NCBI RefSeq assembly: GCF_037327425.1
Contig: NZ_CP147846.1
Span: forward strand, 2,604,001-2,668,000
Reading direction: 5' to 3'
Source of the DNA: Rhodococcus sovatensis
GTDB taxonomy: Bacteria > Actinomycetota > Actinomycetes > Mycobacteriales > Mycobacteriaceae
DNA length: 64,000 bases
The position numbers were made by a program, and so were the translations under genes. The notes under the pieces are model-generated. The model searched no databases. It saw only the letters and a list, made by a program, of their open reading frames with translations, and was not told the DNA's origin. Positions 51,482 through 60,971 of this stretch are shown here, piece after piece. The first letter of the stretch is position 1. Each line of letters begins with the position of its first letter.

Positions 51482-52705
51482 TCACGATTGCGGATCGTGC
51501 TCGTGTTTCCTGTCCATCGTGTCGGGGACGACGATCCACCACACTGCCGCTAGCAACAGAATCAATCCCGACGTCACGAATGCAGTGCCGTAGGAATAGG
51601 CCTCGACGATTGCACCCGCTATGACCGGGCCGAGAATCGCGCCGACGTCGGCGGACATCTGGAACGTGGAGAGCACGGGGCCGCCCCGCGCTTTCGACCC
51701 GATGACGTCGGCGATCGACGCTTGCTGCGCGGGAGTCATCAGCCCGGATCCGACCCCTGCCAGGAACGAGAACACCATGAACAACGCGACGTCCTCGGTC
51801 AAGCCGATGGCCGCGGTGAAGATACCGGAGACGACGAGTCCGGCAACGACGAACGGTTTTCTGCCCCGGGTGTCGGACAAACGTCCCGAAGTCGTCAATA
51901 CAAGTGCGTTGCCGACGGCGAACACCGCCAACGACACCGCGGCCACGGCGGCCGACCGCTCCAGCATCGCAATCACGAACAGAGGGATCAAGGCAACACG
52001 AACGCCGAATACCACCCATCCCGTCGCGAGGTTCGACGCCAGTGCCGCCCTGTACGCGGGCACACGCAGAGCCGACCTCAGGGTCAACAACGGAACGGTC
52101 GAATCCTTGCTCGTCTCGAGCTCCTTCATGTCCCCGAGGCTGAAGAACACGACGGCGGCGGCGATGACGAGCGCCACCGCATAGATGATGAATGGCGCAC
52201 GAAGCCCCAGTCCGACCACTGCTCCCCCGAGGAGAGGTCCGCCGATCGACCCCATGAGAAAGCTCGTCGCATACAGGCCCGATACGCGGCCGCGACTGTG
52301 ATTCGGACTCATTCGAATCAGAAGGCCGAACGCCGATACCGAGAACATGGTCGAGCCGATACCGCCGAGACCTCTGAATACGAGCAGTTGCCAGTATGTC
52401 TGGGCGAATGCACAGGCTCCCGTCGACAACGCGACGATCAGCAACCCAGATAGGTAGACCGGTCGCTCGCCCAGTTTCTGCACAAGGGATCCACTGGCGG
52501 GGGCGAACAACAGCCGCATCATTGCGAACGTACTGATCACCGCTGATGCCGCAAAGACCCCTACTCCGAACTCGGTCGCGAATTGCGGCAAGACAGGCGA
52601 GACGATGCCGAAGCCGAGAGCAATGACGAAACTGGCCGAGATCAGAACCCAGATCTCCGACGGCAGTGCGGGGGTGTTCTTGGCGGATGAGGGAGCTTTC
52701 GTCAC
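51482..52705 (-). CDS. MFS transporter
   Basis: A 407-aa protein with about twelve membrane segments in two halves. The motif A-like loop GRLSDTRGRKPFV lies between segments of the second half, and a GSLVQKLGERP loop is in the first half, so it is probably a drug/proton antiporter-type exporter. The substrate is unknown. Its ATG overlaps the pgm stop (ATGA), so it is the second gene of that operon. Confidence 0.9.
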   Translation of the reverse strand: MTKAPSSAKNTPALPSEIWVLISASFVIALGFGIVSPVLPQFATEFGVGVFAASAVISTFAMMRLLFAPASGSLVQKLGERPVYLSGLLIVALSTGACAFAQTYWQLLVFRGLGGIGSTMFSVSAFGLLIRMSPNHSRGRVSGLYATSFLMGSIGGPLLGGAVVGLGLRAPFIIYAVALVIAAAVVFFSLGDMKELETSKDSTVPLLTLRSALRVPAYRAALASNLATGWVVFGVRVALIPLFVIAMLERSAAVAAVSLAVFAVGNALVLTTSGRLSDTRGRKPFVVAGLVVSGIFTAAIGLTEDVALFMVFSFLAGVGSGLMTPAQQASIADVIGSKARGGPVLSTFQMSADVGAILGPVIAGAIVEAYSYGTAFVTSGLILLLAAVWWIVVPDTMDRKHEHDPQS

Positions 52706-54342
52706 GATTCCTTCAGTGCCTGGGACACCAGCTCTTTGGCAGCGGCCTGCACCTTCGCCAGGTGCTCCTCCCCGCGGAAGGACTCGGCGTAGATCTTGTA
52801 CACGTCTTCCGTACCGGATGGGCGAGCCGCGAACCAGGCACTCTCCGTGGTGACCTTGAGACCGCCGATCGCTGCACCGTTGCCCGGCGCGGAAGTCAGT
52901 GTCGCGGTGATCTTTTCACCGGCAAGGTCGGTGGCGTCGACCTGTTCGGGGGACAGCTTCGCGAGAATCGCCTTCTGCTCGCGCGAGGCCGGTGCATCTA
53001 CACGCGCATACGCAGGGCTGCCGAACTCGGCGGCGAACTCCCCATAGCGCTGCGACGGCGTCTTGCCGGTCACTGCGGTGATCTCGGAGGCCAACAGCGC
53101 CATGATGATCCCGTCCTTGTCCGTCGTCCAGACACGACCGTCGTTGCGCAGGTACGACGCTCCCGCGCTTTCCTCACCCCCGAAGCCGAGGTCGCCGTCG
53201 AGCAAGCCGGGTACGAACCACTTGAAACCGACCGGAACTTCGAGGAGTTGACGGCCGAGGCCGGCGACGACCCTGTCGATCATCGAGGAGGACACCAGTG
53301 TCTTGCCGACCTTGGTAGTAGGCGACCATCCTGATCGGTGGGTGAACAGGTAGTCGATCGCGACGGCCAAGAAGTGGTTCGGATTCATCAGTCCGCCATC
53401 GGGCGTGACGATGCCGTGGCGATCCGAGTCGGCATCGTTCCCGGTTGCGATGTCGTACGCAGTGCGCGCCTCGATGAGTGAAGCCATCGCGTTCGGCGAG
53501 GAGCAATCCATCCGAATCTTGCCGTCGGTGTCGAGTGTCATGAATCGGAAGGTGGCGTCGACGAGCGGGTTGACGACGGTCAGATCCAGGTTGTGCCGTT
53601 CGGCGATCGCATCCCAATAGTCGACGCTTGCGCCGCCCAATGGGTCAGCTCCGATGCGCACGCCCGCAGCGCGGATCGCATCGAGATCGACGACGTTCGG
53701 CAGATCGTCCACATACGTACCGAGGTAGTCGTACTTGTCCACGGTGCTCGCGAGCGCTCGCGCCAGCGACACACGCTTTACCTCGGACAGACCGTTGCGG
53801 AGTAGCTCGTTCGCGCGCGCGGCGATGACGGACGTGGCGTCGCTGTCCGCAGGCCCGCCGTGCGGCGGGTTGTATTTGAACCCACCGTCACGAGGCGGAT
53901 TGTGCGACGGAGTGACCACGATTCCGTCCGCGCGCGCCGCGTTGCCGGACGCGTTGTAGCGCAGAATGGCGTGGCTCACTGCGGGCGTCGGGGTATACCG
54001 GCCACCGGAATCGACGAGGGCGGTCACTCCGTTGGCAGCCAGTACTTCCAGGGCTGTGGTCCACGCGGGCTCGGACAGCGCGTGTGTGTCCCGGCCGATG
54101 AACAGCGGACCGGTGATCCCCTGCTCGGCGCGGTACTCGACGATCGCCTGCGTGGTCGCGAGAATGTGCCCCTCGTTGAAGGCTGAGTCTTCGCTGGAAC
54201 CGCGGTGCCCCGAGGTACCGAAGACGACTTGCTGGCTCGGATCGGACACGTCCGGTGTGCGCGAGTAATAGGCCGTGACCAACTGCGCCACATCGACGAG
54301 ATCCTCCGGCAAAGCAACCGTTCCAGCTCTATCGTGCGCCAC
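52702..54342 (-). CDS. pgm: Phosphoglucomutase (alpha-D-glucose type)
   Basis: Interconverts glucose 1-phosphate and glucose 6-phosphate, 546 aa. The phosphoserine Ser146 is in VTPSHNPP, the metal loop is DSDRHG, the sugar loop GGEESAGAS, and the phosphate loop RPSGTEDVYK is near the end. The GTG start follows AAGGAG. It provides glucose 1-phosphate for glycogen and other glucans, so it connects with glgX and the GH57/GT4 cluster. Confidence 0.97.
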   Translation of the reverse strand: MAHDRAGTVALPEDLVDVAQLVTAYYSRTPDVSDPSQQVVFGTSGHRGSSEDSAFNEGHILATTQAIVEYRAEQGITGPLFIGRDTHALSEPAWTTALEVLAANGVTALVDSGGRYTPTPAVSHAILRYNASGNAARADGIVVTPSHNPPRDGGFKYNPPHGGPADSDATSVIAARANELLRNGLSEVKRVSLARALASTVDKYDYLGTYVDDLPNVVDLDAIRAAGVRIGADPLGGASVDYWDAIAERHNLDLTVVNPLVDATFRFMTLDTDGKIRMDCSSPNAMASLIEARTAYDIATGNDADSDRHGIVTPDGGLMNPNHFLAVAIDYLFTHRSGWSPTTKVGKTLVSSSMIDRVVAGLGRQLLEVPVGFKWFVPGLLDGDLGFGGEESAGASYLRNDGRVWTTDKDGIIMALLASEITAVTGKTPSQRYGEFAAEFGSPAYARVDAPASREQKAILAKLSPEQVDATDLAGEKITATLTSAPGNGAAIGGLKVTTESAWFAARPSGTEDVYKIYAESFRGEEHLAKVQAAAKELVSQALKES

Positions 54343-54462
54343 GATGCGACTCCTTCTCCTTGCCCGATACCACCGCGTTCAAGCGTAGTTGTCTCGGCGC
54401 CGGACTGTGTGCGCACCCGGGCTCCAACCGGCATTGTGGAACGCGGGAGACGCTGGGACATG

Positions 54463-54504
54463 AAAAAAGCCGAGCCGACACATTCGCTGTGCCGACCCGG
54501 CTTT
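54463..54504 (-). terminator. Intrinsic terminator after tmRNA
   Basis: On the minus strand a long imperfect stem (AAAGCCG... with ...CGGCTTT) of about 17 pairs is followed by six U residues, immediately after the tmRNA 3' end. Confidence 0.92.
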
Positions 54505-54507
54505 CGG

Positions 54508-54875
54508 TGGAGCTGCCGGGAATCGAACCCGGGTCCTCCGCTGTATCACCAGGGCTTCTCCGTGTGCAGTCTGCTATGCCTCTACTTGGATCTCCTGATC
54601 TCGCAGACAAGCCAGGATGACGATCCCAGCCACTGTTTGATGTTCCTCATCACTCCGTGGCCGAGTGAATCGGTAAGCCCTCTAGCTGATGCCAGTACCC
54701 GGACCGAGGGCGAGCCCGGACTGACAGACACGCAGTCGCTACTTAGGCAGCGAGTGCGTAGTCGCGCTGATTGGAATCGGCGCTTATATGTTTGCGATGA
54801 CGCTTACGGTGGTCTCTCGCCTGCACCGACACGCTTCCCCTGACTCAACATACAGAGTCGAAACCGTTCAGCCCC
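54508..54875 (-). ncRNA. ssrA: Transfer-messenger RNA
   Basis: The minus-strand RNA begins GGGGCTGAACGGTTTCGAC and ends CAGCTCCA, which pair as the acceptor stem. The T-loop GGGTTCGATTCCC and the tag reading frame are intact. The tag is ADSNQRDYALAA, ending in the LAA degradation signal. Together with SmpB it rescues stalled ribosomes. The 3' CCA is not fully encoded (CCG). smpB is 2.4 kb away on the same strand. Confidence 0.96.
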
Positions 54876-54956
54876 GTATGTTCCCCAGCACTTTGCCGGG
54901 GCTTGTAAGTGTAACGCGTCCACCGAGCAGAATCATCCCGTTATTCGGCGCGTGTT

Positions 54957-56357
54957 CTACGCACGGTCGACTTCGGCTACGACGCCCTGCAGTAGTCGGC
55001 CGGCCACCACCTTTCGCGCCGGCAGCGATCCGTACCAGAATGCGCGACCGGCCAAACCCCGCGGGAAGAAGTCGATTCGTTGTTCGAGACGCGTCCCTCC
55101 GCCCGCCGAGCCGACCGTGTACTGCATCCACGCGTTGCCGGGCAATGCGGCGGTGGAGCGCAACCGCAGCACGCCCGAACCGTCGGGCTCGGCATCACCG
55201 TTGTCCGACGCATCGGCGCTGTCGATTCGCCAGTTCTTCGAGCCGCTGGTCTCGACGGCCTTGCGCAGCCGTCGTGAAATCTCTTCGGGTCCACTACCGA
55301 GGTACACACTGCGTACGTCGGTGTAAACGACCTCGCCGGCCCAGTCCGGATCCGAGGGCAGCGGATCGGACGGAGCGGACACCGTCTGGGACCAGTTCGA
55401 TTCGGGTTCGCCGAAGTCGATGGACCGCAAGGCCAGGCGAACCGACTCACGATACGGCGTCGATCCTCCGTCGGGACGATCCACGATCGAGTCGATGTCG
55501 GTCTCGTGCGCGACCGCGTCGTACTGGAGCGACTCGATGAGTGGCATCGCGAGTCCCCGCGGAATGGGCGTCACCAATCCGATCCAATGGCCCGCCAAGC
55601 GCGGGGTGAGAACCGGTAGAACGAGCATTCGACGCTTACGCAGCCCCGCGACTTCGGCATAGGTGTTCATCATCTCGCCGTACTCCATGACGTCCGGACC
55701 GCCGACGTCGTAGGTCCGACTTTCCGGCAGATCGGCCTCGGCGGCACCGATCAGGTAGTGAAGGATGTCGCGCACAGCGATCGGCTGAATCTTGTTGTGG
55801 ACCCAGCGCGGAGTTGTCATGACCGGAAGCCGGTTGGTCAGATGGCGGATCATCTCGAACGACGCCGAGCCTGCGCCGATGACAACACCGGCCTGCAACA
55901 CCAATGTCGGGACATCCGACTCGATGAGAATGCGCCCCACCTCGGCCCTCGACTCGAGGTGCTCGGACAGATCGCCGGATTCGGGGTGCAGGCCGCCGAG
56001 ATAGACGATGCGTGACACTCCCGCCTCGGCAGCAACCGCTGCGACGTTCTGGGCGCTCTCCCGCTCCGTCTTCGCGAAATCGTCGTGCCCGCCCGAGCCC
56101 ATCGAATGCACGAGGTAGTAGACGACGTCGACATCGGCGAACGCCTTCTTCAACGAATCACGATCTCCGAGATCGCCGCGTGCGACCTCGACGTCGGTAG
56201 CCCAGGGAACGCCGTCCAGCTTGTCGGGATTACGTGCGAGCACCCGCACGGTGTAGCCGGCGTCGAGCAATCTCGGAGCGAGTCGGCCACCGAGATAGCC
56301 AGTAGCTCCGGTGACGAGCACGCGGCGAGGGACGTCAGCATTGCTGTTGGCGGTCAT
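54957..56357 (-). CDS. SDR-type NAD(P)-binding protein with DUF2867 domain
   Basis: A 466-aa two-domain protein. Residues about 10-290 are an atypical short-chain dehydrogenase with the nucleotide motif VTGATGYLGGRL. Residues about 310-466 form a DUF2867 domain (LRLRSTAALPGNAWMQYTV). It may reduce an unknown substrate or act as a redox sensor. The ATG at 56357 places the Rossmann motif at the usual distance from the start. It diverges from nothing nearby and is followed downstream by tmRNA. Confidence 0.87.
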   Translation of the reverse strand: MTANSNADVPRRVLVTGATGYLGGRLAPRLLDAGYTVRVLARNPDKLDGVPWATDVEVARGDLGDRDSLKKAFADVDVVYYLVHSMGSGGHDDFAKTERESAQNVAAVAAEAGVSRIVYLGGLHPESGDLSEHLESRAEVGRILIESDVPTLVLQAGVVIGAGSASFEMIRHLTNRLPVMTTPRWVHNKIQPIAVRDILHYLIGAAEADLPESRTYDVGGPDVMEYGEMMNTYAEVAGLRKRRMLVLPVLTPRLAGHWIGLVTPIPRGLAMPLIESLQYDAVAHETDIDSIVDRPDGGSTPYRESVRLALRSIDFGEPESNWSQTVSAPSDPLPSDPDWAGEVVYTDVRSVYLGSGPEEISRRLRKAVETSGSKNWRIDSADASDNGDAEPDGSGVLRLRSTAALPGNAWMQYTVGSAGGGTRLEQRIDFFPRGLAGRAFWYGSLPARKVVAGRLLQGVVAEVDRA

Positions 56358-56403
56358 CGTGTACCGATACCCCGCCGTGGGCAATTCAATCCAGCGCTAG
56401 GCC

Positions 56404-57255
56404 TCACCCGAGCGCGATCAGGCCCACCGCCCCGAGGGCCAGGACCATTCCTGCCTGCTGGATACGAGACACGCGTTCGCCCAGCATGACCATCGCCAAC
56501 ATCACGGTCGCAGCGGGATACAACGACGCGATCACGCTGACCAAAGACAGTAGTCCGCCTTGATAGGCGTACAGCAAGGCTGCATTTGCGATCACGTCGA
56601 GAGTTCCGACGAAAGCGCACAGCTTCAACACGCTGCCATGGGGCGCCGAGAAATGTCCTGACGCGAGCGCGACGCACCAGACCACCGCCGTCGCGGACGC
56701 CCGTGAGGCTGCGAGTGGCCACAAACCCGATTCGTCGCCGATCTGGTGCAGGCAGATGAAGGCGACCGCGAATGTCACACCGGATCCGACGGTCAACCAC
56801 GCCACGGTCCTGGTGAACTTCAACTCGCGTCCGCCTGCGACCTCGCCCGCAGCCTCGTCGGGAGACTCCTTGCTGACCAGCACGACGGCAATCAACGCCA
56901 ACGCAATTCCTGCGAAGGCAAGAACTCCGGGACGCTCGCCCAGACCGAACCCCGCGACGACAGGTATCCCTGCCACGAGCACTGCCGTCAACGGGGACAC
57001 TACAGACATCGGACCCGAGGCCAGCGCCACGTAGAACCACCACACCGCGACACCACCGGCGACACCGGACGCGAGTCCCCACAGAATGGGCGCAAGCGAT
57101 ATCGACCCACCGACGAACGGCGCGATGAGCAGCACCAGCAGGAGTGAGAAAGGATACGAGACGATGACGACCCTCAGAGCGGCCACTCGGCGAGAGGCCA
57201 CACCTCCGACGAAATCACTGACGCCGTAGCCGAACGCGGCGACGAGCGCCAGCAC
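56404..57255 (-). CDS. EamA/DMT-family transporter
   Basis: A 283-aa membrane protein of ten predicted helices in two EamA repeats (about 1-140 and 150-283). Paired segments such as GGVAVWWFYVALASGPMSVV and ALLYAYQGGLLSLVSVIASL are typical. It probably exports a metabolite or amino acid. The GTG start lies 8 bases past the smpB stop, so it is co-transcribed with smpB. Confidence 0.88.
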   Translation of the reverse strand: MLALVAAFGYGVSDFVGGVASRRVAALRVVIVSYPFSLLLVLLIAPFVGGSISLAPILWGLASGVAGGVAVWWFYVALASGPMSVVSPLTAVLVAGIPVVAGFGLGERPGVLAFAGIALALIAVVLVSKESPDEAAGEVAGGRELKFTRTVAWLTVGSGVTFAVAFICLHQIGDESGLWPLAASRASATAVVWCVALASGHFSAPHGSVLKLCAFVGTLDVIANAALLYAYQGGLLSLVSVIASLYPAATVMLAMVMLGERVSRIQQAGMVLALGAVGLIALG

Positions 57256-57263
57256 TATTGCTG

Positions 57264-57737
57264 TCAGCGCATGCCCTTGATACGACGCCCGAGCTCGCGT
57301 GTCACCTCACGCTCGGCTGTGCGACGTGCGAGGTCCTGACGCTTGTCGTAGTCCTGCTTGCCCTTGGCGAGCGCAAGCTCGACCTTGACCTTGCCGTCGG
57401 AGAAGTACATCGACAACGGCACGAGCGTGAGCGATCCTTCTTTCGTCTTGCCGACCAGCCGCTCGATCTCACGCTTGTGCAGCAACAGCTTTCGAGTACG
57501 GCGCGGCGCGTGGTTGGTCCAGCTCCCCTGGGTGTACTCGGGGATGTGCAAACCACGAAGCCAGATCTCGCCGTCGTCGACCGTCGCGAACGAGTCGGCG
57601 AGCGAGGCTTGCCCATCGCGGAGACTCTTCACTTCGGTTCCGACGAGTGCAATACCTGCCTCGTAGACATCCAGAATCGAGTAGTGATGCCGCGCTTTGC
57701 GGTTGGTCGCGATGGCCTTGCGGCCCTTTTCTCTCAC
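57264..57737 (-). CDS. smpB: SsrA-binding protein SmpB
   Basis: A 157-aa oligonucleotide-binding barrel protein that delivers tmRNA to stalled ribosomes. The core NRKARHHYSILDVYEAGIAL and the C-terminal basic tail beginning KGKQDYDKRQ are family signatures. The start is a GTG at 57737. It lies 117 bases downstream of ftsX, in the mycobacterial order ftsE-ftsX-smpB. Confidence 0.97.
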   Translation of the reverse strand: MREKGRKAIATNRKARHHYSILDVYEAGIALVGTEVKSLRDGQASLADSFATVDDGEIWLRGLHIPEYTQGSWTNHAPRRTRKLLLHKREIERLVGKTKEGSLTLVPLSMYFSDGKVKVELALAKGKQDYDKRQDLARRTAEREVTRELGRRIKGMR

Positions 57738-57854
57738 TTCAGGGCCCTTTCTCGAGCGCCGTTACTTCGCGTACGCGTCCATCGCGCAACCGCTCCAGCA
57801 TAGAACTGCCGCGCAATCGAATTTCTTCCCGGCGACGAAACCGCAGTTCCGGAT

Positions 57855-58760
57855 CTATTCGCGGACGTAGAGCCGCAGCGTGATGTACGCGGTGACCGCA
57901 GCCATACCGATCCCGACGAGCGCGAGGAACGGCGAGACGAGCAACACGTCGCTGTTGGAGATGCGCGCGAGGATGTTTGCGTCGTACACCTCCGAGAGCA
58001 CGTCGTCGATGAACAAGTTCTTCGCTGTGAACAATCCGGCGATGGCGAGAGCAGAGCCGATGAGTGCAGCGACCACGGCTTCGAGCAAGAACGGCAACTG
58101 CGTGTACCACCGGGTTGCACCGACCAGTCGCATGATCCCGACCTCGGTACGCCTGGTGAACGCAGCGATCTGCACCATGTTGGCGATCAGCAGCACAGCC
58201 GCGATCGCCTGCACGATGGCAATTGCGAAGGCTGCGTTGCGAACACCGTTGAGCACGCTGAACAGTCGCTCGACGAGATCTCGCTGGTTCAGCACGCTTT
58301 GCACGCCCGGTTGACCGGCGAAGTTGTCGTTGATGACACCGAACCGCTCCGGGTCGCTCAGTTTCACCTTGAACGATGCCGGGAAGCTATCCGGGCTGAC
58401 GAGTTCGGCAAGTTCGGGTTGATCCTTGAAAACTCGTTCGGTTGCGTCCTTCACCGCGTCGTCACGGTTCAAATACTCCACCGACACGACCGCAGGCGTC
58501 TGGTCGAGTTCGCTACGAAGGGTCGCGCACGTCTCCGCCGCGCAGTCGGGGTCGGTCGCCGAAACGTCGTCGGTAAGGAAGATCTGCACTTCGACCCGGT
58601 CGAGGAAGATCTGCTGCGTCTTGCCCGCCATCTGGACGACGAGCAGCCCGCCGCCGAACAGACCGAGCGATATCGCGGTCGTCAGGATCATGGCAATGGT
58701 CATGGTGATGTTGCGGCGTAGTCCGGTCAGAACTTCGCTGAAGATGAAACTTGCGCGCAT
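57855..58760 (-). CDS. ftsX: Cell division protein FtsX
   Basis: Permease-like partner of FtsE that activates peptidoglycan hydrolases at the division site, 301 aa. Four membrane helices: one at about 23-45 before the extracytoplasmic domain (about 47-170), three near the C-terminus. The extracytoplasmic loop holds the conserved FPASFKVKL segment. It follows ftsE by 78 bases. Confidence 0.96.
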   Translation of the reverse strand: MRASFIFSEVLTGLRRNITMTIAMILTTAISLGLFGGGLLVVQMAGKTQQIFLDRVEVQIFLTDDVSATDPDCAAETCATLRSELDQTPAVVSVEYLNRDDAVKDATERVFKDQPELAELVSPDSFPASFKVKLSDPERFGVINDNFAGQPGVQSVLNQRDLVERLFSVLNGVRNAAFAIAIVQAIAAVLLIANMVQIAAFTRRTEVGIMRLVGATRWYTQLPFLLEAVVAALIGSALAIAGLFTAKNLFIDDVLSEVYDANILARISNSDVLLVSPFLALVGIGMAAVTAYITLRLYVRE

Positions 58761-58838
58761 CGGTTGATCCGGGCCCTTCGGTGTCTACGGTCTTGGAATG
58801 TCTGATCGTTCGGCACTCGGCACAGAGTGCAGGGGCAC

Positions 58839-59528
58839 TTACCTGCCGACGCCGTAGACCCCACGGGCTTCGTCGCGCACCACGCGCCCGTTGTCGAGTT
58901 CGATGACCCGGCGACGCATCGAGTCGACGATGTGGTTGTCGTGCGTTGCCATCAGAACCGTCGTTCCGGTCCGGTTGATGCGTTCGAGCAGCATCATGAT
59001 GTCCTGGCTCGTATCCGGGTCGAGGTTTCCGGTCGGCTCGTCCGCGAGCAAGACCAGAGGCCTGTTGACGAACGCCCGGGCAATCGCGACCCGCTGCTGC
59101 TCACCACCGGAAAGCTCGGTCGGGAGCCGATCCGACTTTCCGCCGAGCCCGACCAGATCCAGCACCTCGGGCACTGTTCTCTTGATCATAGAGCGCGGCT
59201 TTCCGATCACTTCGAGAGCAAACGCGACGTTTTCGACGACGGTCTTCTGCTGAAGCAATCGGAAATCCTGAAACACACACCCCATGGACTGTCGCAATTT
59301 GGGTACGCGCCGAGACGACAGACGATTGACGTGAAAGTCCGCGACATGGATGTCGCCCGAGGTAGGCGTCTCTTCCTTGAGGAGCAGTCGCATGAACGTC
59401 GACTTCCCTGAACCAGAGGGACCGATGAGGAAGACGAAGTCCCCTTTTTCCACCGAGACCGTCACGTCGTCCAAAGCTGGTCTGGTCGACGTCTTGTAGG
59501 ACTTGGAGAGATTCGAGGTGCTGATCAC
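58839..59528 (-). CDS. ftsE: Cell division ATP-binding protein FtsE
   Basis: A 229-aa ABC ATPase with Walker A GPSGSGKST, signature LSGGEQQR, Walker B LLADEPTGNLD and switch His in ATHDNHIVD. It powers FtsX. The start is a GTG at 59528. It lies downstream of the proline/serine-rich membrane protein gene and belongs to the run from prfB to smpB. Confidence 0.97.
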   Translation of the reverse strand: MISTSNLSKSYKTSTRPALDDVTVSVEKGDFVFLIGPSGSGKSTFMRLLLKEETPTSGDIHVADFHVNRLSSRRVPKLRQSMGCVFQDFRLLQQKTVVENVAFALEVIGKPRSMIKRTVPEVLDLVGLGGKSDRLPTELSGGEQQRVAIARAFVNRPLVLLADEPTGNLDPDTSQDIMMLLERINRTGTTVLMATHDNHIVDSMRRRVIELDNGRVVRDEARGVYGVGR

Positions 59529-59595
59529 GGGTCGCCAGTGTAGCCCTTACTTGCCGGTAACCGACCGGGGCAACATGTGTGTTGCCTGTGGAAAT

Positions 59596-60051
59596 CTAGG
59601 GGCTGGGAGTGGCGCTCGGCTCTGACGGGAACAACGATCGCAACTGCGGTGGTACGGGCACCCCGGGTAGGAACGTCGGTTCCTGTGTACCGGATTCGCT
59701 CGAGGTGGAGCTGCCTGAGGATCCCGGCTCCCCAGGGGTCGCCCCGGTGTTCGACGGGTCCTCGGTGTTCGAGGGATCGACGGTAGAGCTCGGCGGAGTC
59801 GTCGTCGAAGGTTCGGTGTACTCGGACTGATAGTTCGGCTGAACTCCCGTGTACTGGCTCGTGTCGACCGGCTGGGGACCCTGCACCTCGGCTGGTTCGG
59901 GTCGCACCTGGTTGTACAGAAGAGCGGTGAGGACGAAGCAGATACCGAGAGCCACCGTCGACGTCCGGACCCGCCCATAGATCCTGGATGGGATCTTCCA
60001 GCTGCGCGACCGCCGATCTGTGCCGTCCGTACCGCCGTCGTGTTCGGTCAT
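59596..60051 (-). CDS. Single-pass membrane protein with Pro/Ser/Thr-rich tail (Rv3103c-like)
   Basis: A 151-aa protein of unknown function. A basic N-terminus (residues 1-30) is followed by one membrane segment (VALGICFVLTALLYNQV, about 37-53) and an extracytoplasmic tail rich in Pro, Ser, Thr and Glu (STTTPPSSTVDPSNTEDPSN is typical), low in complexity. The ATG overlaps the mscS stop as ATGA. Mycobacteria keep a similar gene between ftsE and mscS, so it may serve in the cell envelope near FtsEX. Confidence 0.85.
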   Translation of the reverse strand: MTEHDGGTDGTDRRSRSWKIPSRIYGRVRTSTVALGICFVLTALLYNQVRPEPAEVQGPQPVDTSQYTGVQPNYQSEYTEPSTTTPPSSTVDPSNTEDPSNTGATPGEPGSSGSSTSSESGTQEPTFLPGVPVPPQLRSLFPSEPSATPSP

Positions 60052-60965
60052 CGCTCGTCCCCCCGGTCGGACGACGCGCTTTCCGGCGCGACACCTGCTG
60101 TGGACAGATCGGGACTGACGCTGATTCCTTCGGGCCGCAGAGCCGCGGCGACCCGAACACGCAGATCGCGGCCGACGTGAAATTGCTTGCCCGGCAGGGT
60201 CCGTGCCACGAGCCGCACGTTCACCACATCGACCTCGATACTCTCGACGCCCATCACGGTCGGCTCGTCCAGCAGCAGTGGGCGAATCTGTGGATCCTCG
60301 AAGGCTTCGCGACCGACACTCCTGAGGATTTCGTTGACCCGGTTCAGGTCGGCACTCGATGGGATCGGAACATCGACCACAGCACGAGCCCAATCCTTGG
60401 ACAGGTTGATGACTTTGACGATCTGACCGTTGGGAACGGTGATCACTTCACCGTCGACGCTGCGGACGCGGGTGACCCGCAGCGTCACGTCCTCGACGGT
60501 GCCTTCGGCGTCCTCGGCCGACCCGGTCACCGCGATCTGGACGACGTCACCGAAGCCGTACTGACGTTCGGTGATGATGAAGAAGCCGGCGAGGATGTCC
60601 TGCACGACGCGTTGTGCACCGAAACCCAGCGCTGCGCCGAGTACCGCGGCCGGAGCCACCAGTCCGCTGGCTGCGAATCCGAATCGGCGTAGCACTTCGA
60701 TCGTCACGAGTACGTAGACCAACGTGACAGCGACCCAGGTGATCACCTGAGCAAGAGCGTGACGATGTTTGGCGGCTTCGGTTCGCACCAGTGCGTCACT
60801 GTGCTGATAGTTCGAGTCGATCCGCGCGGTGATACGCGATCCGACGTAGCTGATGAAACGCGCCGTGAGCATTCCACCGAGGATGTACAGCACGATTTCG
60901 AGCCCACTGCCGTATAGCCAACCCTCCAGGTCCGCTGGCAGGCCGAGCGAGAGTGCTGTGACCAT
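60048..60965 (-). CDS. MscS-family mechanosensitive channel
   Basis: A 305-aa small MscS protein: helices at about 14-35 and 70-95 precede the pore helix AAVLGAALGFGAQRVVQDILAG, which has the Gly/Ala pattern of MscS TM3. The beta domain follows (FGDVVQIAVTG). It releases solutes on hypo-osmotic shock. It lies 6 bases after the prfB start region's stop and is co-translated with the downstream membrane protein. Confidence 0.9.
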   Translation of the reverse strand: MVTALSLGLPADLEGWLYGSGLEIVLYILGGMLTARFISYVGSRITARIDSNYQHSDALVRTEAAKHRHALAQVITWVAVTLVYVLVTIEVLRRFGFAASGLVAPAAVLGAALGFGAQRVVQDILAGFFIITERQYGFGDVVQIAVTGSAEDAEGTVEDVTLRVTRVRSVDGEVITVPNGQIVKVINLSKDWARAVVDVPIPSSADLNRVNEILRSVGREAFEDPQIRPLLLDEPTVMGVESIEVDVVNVRLVARTLPGKQFHVGRDLRVRVAAALRPEGISVSPDLSTAGVAPESASSDRGDER

Positions 60966-60971
60966 GGTGTT